Source of the DNA: Strigomonas culicis
Taxonomy: Eukaryota > Euglenozoa > Kinetoplastea > Trypanosomatida > Trypanosomatidae
Direction: 5' to 3'
DNA length: 29,436 bases
NCBI GenBank assembly: GCA_000482145.1
Contig: AUXH01000199.1
Span: forward strand, 1 to 29,436
Of this stretch, positions 27,923-29,436 are shown in pieces. The notes below the pieces were generated by a model, which worked only from the letters and a program-made list of their open reading frames with translations, did no database searches and was not told the origin of the DNA. Each line of letters begins with the position of its first letter. Positions within the stretch are counted from its first letter, which is position 1. The position numbers and the translations under genes were made by a program.

Positions 27923-29212
27923 ATGTTCAACAATAAGGACATCACATTGAACGATATCCTGGCGGCGCGCCAGGTGCTCAAGGGCTACATTTTTGAAACA
28001 CCGACCATCGAGAGTCACTCACTGGAGTACAAGACGGATCACGACCACGTGGTGCTCAAGTGCGAGAACCTGCAGCGCGCGGGCAGCTACCACATCCGCG
28101 GCATGCTGAACAAGGTCATCAAGACGAAGGAAAAGGACCTCAGCATCAATAACTTCGTCGTGGCGTCGACCGGCAACACCGGCGCGGCGCTGGCGCTCGC
28201 GGCGCACTACTTCCAGGCGAGCGCACACGTCGTGCTGCCCTCCACCATCAAGGAGATCATCCCGCGCAGCATCAAGCACTACAAAGGGTCGGTCTATGTG
28301 TGCGAGCCGAACGTGGCGGCCCGCGATAAGGTGATCACGGATATCCTGTCCACCTACCAGAACCGCAAGATGACCGTGCGGAACAAGAACGAGTTTCAGA
28401 AGGCGGTGCTGGTGCACCCGTACGATGACCGCCACATCATCACCGGTTACGCGACGCTCGGCGTCGAGTTCATGATGCAGACAAAGCAAACGCTGGACTG
28501 CCTCATCGTGCCGGTCTGCGGCGGCGCGCTGCTCGCCGGTGTCGCGCTCGGTGCGAAGAAGATGAAGCCCGGCCTCGTCGTCATCGCGGCAGAGCTTGAG
28601 ACGCAGTTCCAGGACCTCAGCATCCTCATGAACAACAACAGCAGCGACAGCGCCACAATCGCGAAGGCGGCGGCGGCTGCGGCGACGGCGGCGGCGGCGG
28701 CTGCGGCTGCGGCCGTGGACGGCAAAGAGAAGGGACCCATCACGATGAACGACCTGTTCAACCCCGATTACTTCCTCTTCAAGCACGCAGACCCGACGGG
28801 CGTGACCAACAAGGCGAAGGCGGAGGCGGAGAAGCAGCAGCAGCAGGCGGCGGCGCCGCAGAAGGAGCAGCCTCCGGCGGTGGTGCAGCCGCCCACCCCT
28901 AGCGCCGCGGCCGAGCTGTCGCGCACGCCGGTGTCGGAGACGCTCTCGACGCCCATCTCCGGCAGCACGAAGGCCATCATCGATCAGATGGTGCACGGTG
29001 TCGTGAAGGTGAGCGAACAGCAGCTCCAGTACGCCTTCCGATACGTCTACGAGCGCTGCAAGCTCGTGGTAGACATCCACGCGGCCACCGCCGTCGCGGC
29101 GCTGCTCTTTGGCACGAAGCACCTGCAGGACTACGATGAGGTCGGCATTCTGCTCTCGGGCGGCAACGTCGATCTGTCGGACGTGCCGCGCCTCGCATCG
29201 GCAAGGCTGTAA
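27923..29212 (+). CDS. Serine racemase / threonine dehydratase-fold protein lacking the PLP lysine (probable pseudoenzyme), 429 aa
   Basis: The fold-type II PLP enzyme layout is clear: K-C-E-N-L-Q-R-A-G-S-Y-x-I-R-G (46-60), A-S-T-G-N-T-G-A-A-L-A-L-A-A (81-94), a H-P-Y-D-D-x-x-I-I-T-G segment (165-175), P-V-C-G-G-A-L-L-A-G (197-206) and a C-terminal L-S-G-G-N-V-D-L (411-418). In the family the lysine in S-F-K-x-R-G forms the Schiff base with PLP (Lys56 in human serine racemase); here that position is His57 (codon CAC). The second catalytic Ser (Ser84 there) is Thr83, and the four-glycine phosphate loop is reduced to C-G-G-A. Residues about 240-345, which in serine racemase include metal-binding and lid sequence, are replaced by poly-Ala, Gln/Lys- and Pro-rich sequence. 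The E-P-A-G-A block is D-I-H-A-A. Dehydratase or racemase chemistry is therefore unlikely; a regulatory or structural role is inferred. Confidence 0.85.
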   Translation: MFNNKDITLNDILAARQVLKGYIFETPTIESHSLEYKTDHDHVVLKCENLQRAGSYHIRGMLNKVIKTKEKDLSINNFVVASTGNTGAALALAAHYFQASAHVVLPSTIKEIIPRSIKHYKGSVYVCEPNVAARDKVITDILSTYQNRKMTVRNKNEFQKAVLVHPYDDRHIITGYATLGVEFMMQTKQTLDCLIVPVCGGALLAGVALGAKKMKPGLVVIAAELETQFQDLSILMNNNSSDSATIAKAAAAAATAAAAAAAAAVDGKEKGPITMNDLFNPDYFLFKHADPTGVTNKAKAEAEKQQQQAAAPQKEQPPAVVQPPTPSAAAELSRTPVSETLSTPISGSTKAIIDQMVHGVVKVSEQQLQYAFRYVYERCKLVVDIHAATAVAALLFGTKHLQDYDEVGILLSGGNVDLSDVPRLASARL

Positions 29213-29436
29213 AAGAAGCTCATGGAACGCATCAGAACAAAAAAAAGAAAAGGAAAAACTAAACAGAAGAAAAATTGAAAAGAAGGATGTAAAGAACAAC
29301 TGCACCAATAATAATAAAAAAAAAGATATCGAAACCACTGAAAAAGAAAGAAGTGTATAATGATGAAAAAAAACTGTATGAACTTAAAAAAAAAACTTAC
29401 CTTTTTGTTTACGTAAAAAAGTGTTGTAAAACAAGA
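29213..29436. other. 3' flanking region of gene 8
   Basis: A-rich spacer after the stop codon, with a short AAT run near 29307-29318. It is probably the 3' UTR and the start of the next spacer. Nothing else is recognised before the window ends. Confidence 0.6.

Noticed and set aside
27923..29212. Annotating gene 8 as an active threonine dehydratase or serine racemase
   Set aside because: The Schiff-base lysine is absent and the glycine loop and lid are altered, so the catalytic name would mislead.
1..29436. Strand-switch region, retroelement or telomeric repeat
   Set aside because: All genes face the same way, no reverse transcriptase or endonuclease motif was seen, and no TTAGGG array is present.

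Overview
This window looks like nuclear DNA of a kinetoplastid, most likely a trypanosomatid. Eight long intron-free genes lie head to tail on the + strand. Their coding sequence is very GC-rich, and they are separated by very AT-rich, homopolymer-rich spacers. Ahead of nearly every start codon there is a long pyrimidine tract followed by an AG, the layout expected for spliced-leader trans-splicing of one polycistronic transcript. No tRNA, rRNA, CRISPR array, transposon or prokaryotic operon signal was found. Genus cannot be assigned from the sequence alone.

Layout: (1) 989-3370, a disordered protein with an N-terminal MGC dual-acylation signal, a 49-residue tandem repeat and a separate FHTAVSAQT repeat; (2) 4080-4847, a twin-CX9C mitochondrial-type protein that starts with Met-Gly; (3) 5239-5907, a Ctf8-like subunit of the Ctf18-RFC clamp loader with an internal acidic insertion; (4) 6339-13712, a 2457-residue protein with a zinc ribbon, a RanBP2-type finger and four spaced zinc knuckles, whose 3' end runs through a 24-bp minisatellite holding a one-base frame change; (5) 14329-18648, an unrecognised 1439-residue helical protein, possibly TPR-like at its C-terminus; (6) 19238-21679, a C2 domain, a TPP-motif-rich linker and ankyrin repeats; (7) 23701-27612, an AT-hook plus YEATS protein whose YEATS fold is interrupted by about 240 residues; (8) 27923-29212, a serine racemase/threonine dehydratase-fold protein in which the PLP-binding lysine is histidine, so probably a pseudoenzyme.

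The genes do not form an evident pathway, which is usual for trypanosomatid clusters where neighbours share transcription rather than function. Two have chromosomal roles (Ctf8-like, YEATS), one is probably mitochondrial (twin CX9C), one is probably membrane-anchored (MGC protein) and one probably binds RNA or another nucleic acid (zinc-knuckle protein). The most striking points are the PLP-fold protein without its catalytic lysine, the split YEATS reader, the Ctf8 call, and the repeated zinc-knuckle modules with a frame-shifted repeat tail. The largest gene-free stretch is about 2 kb (21680-23700).
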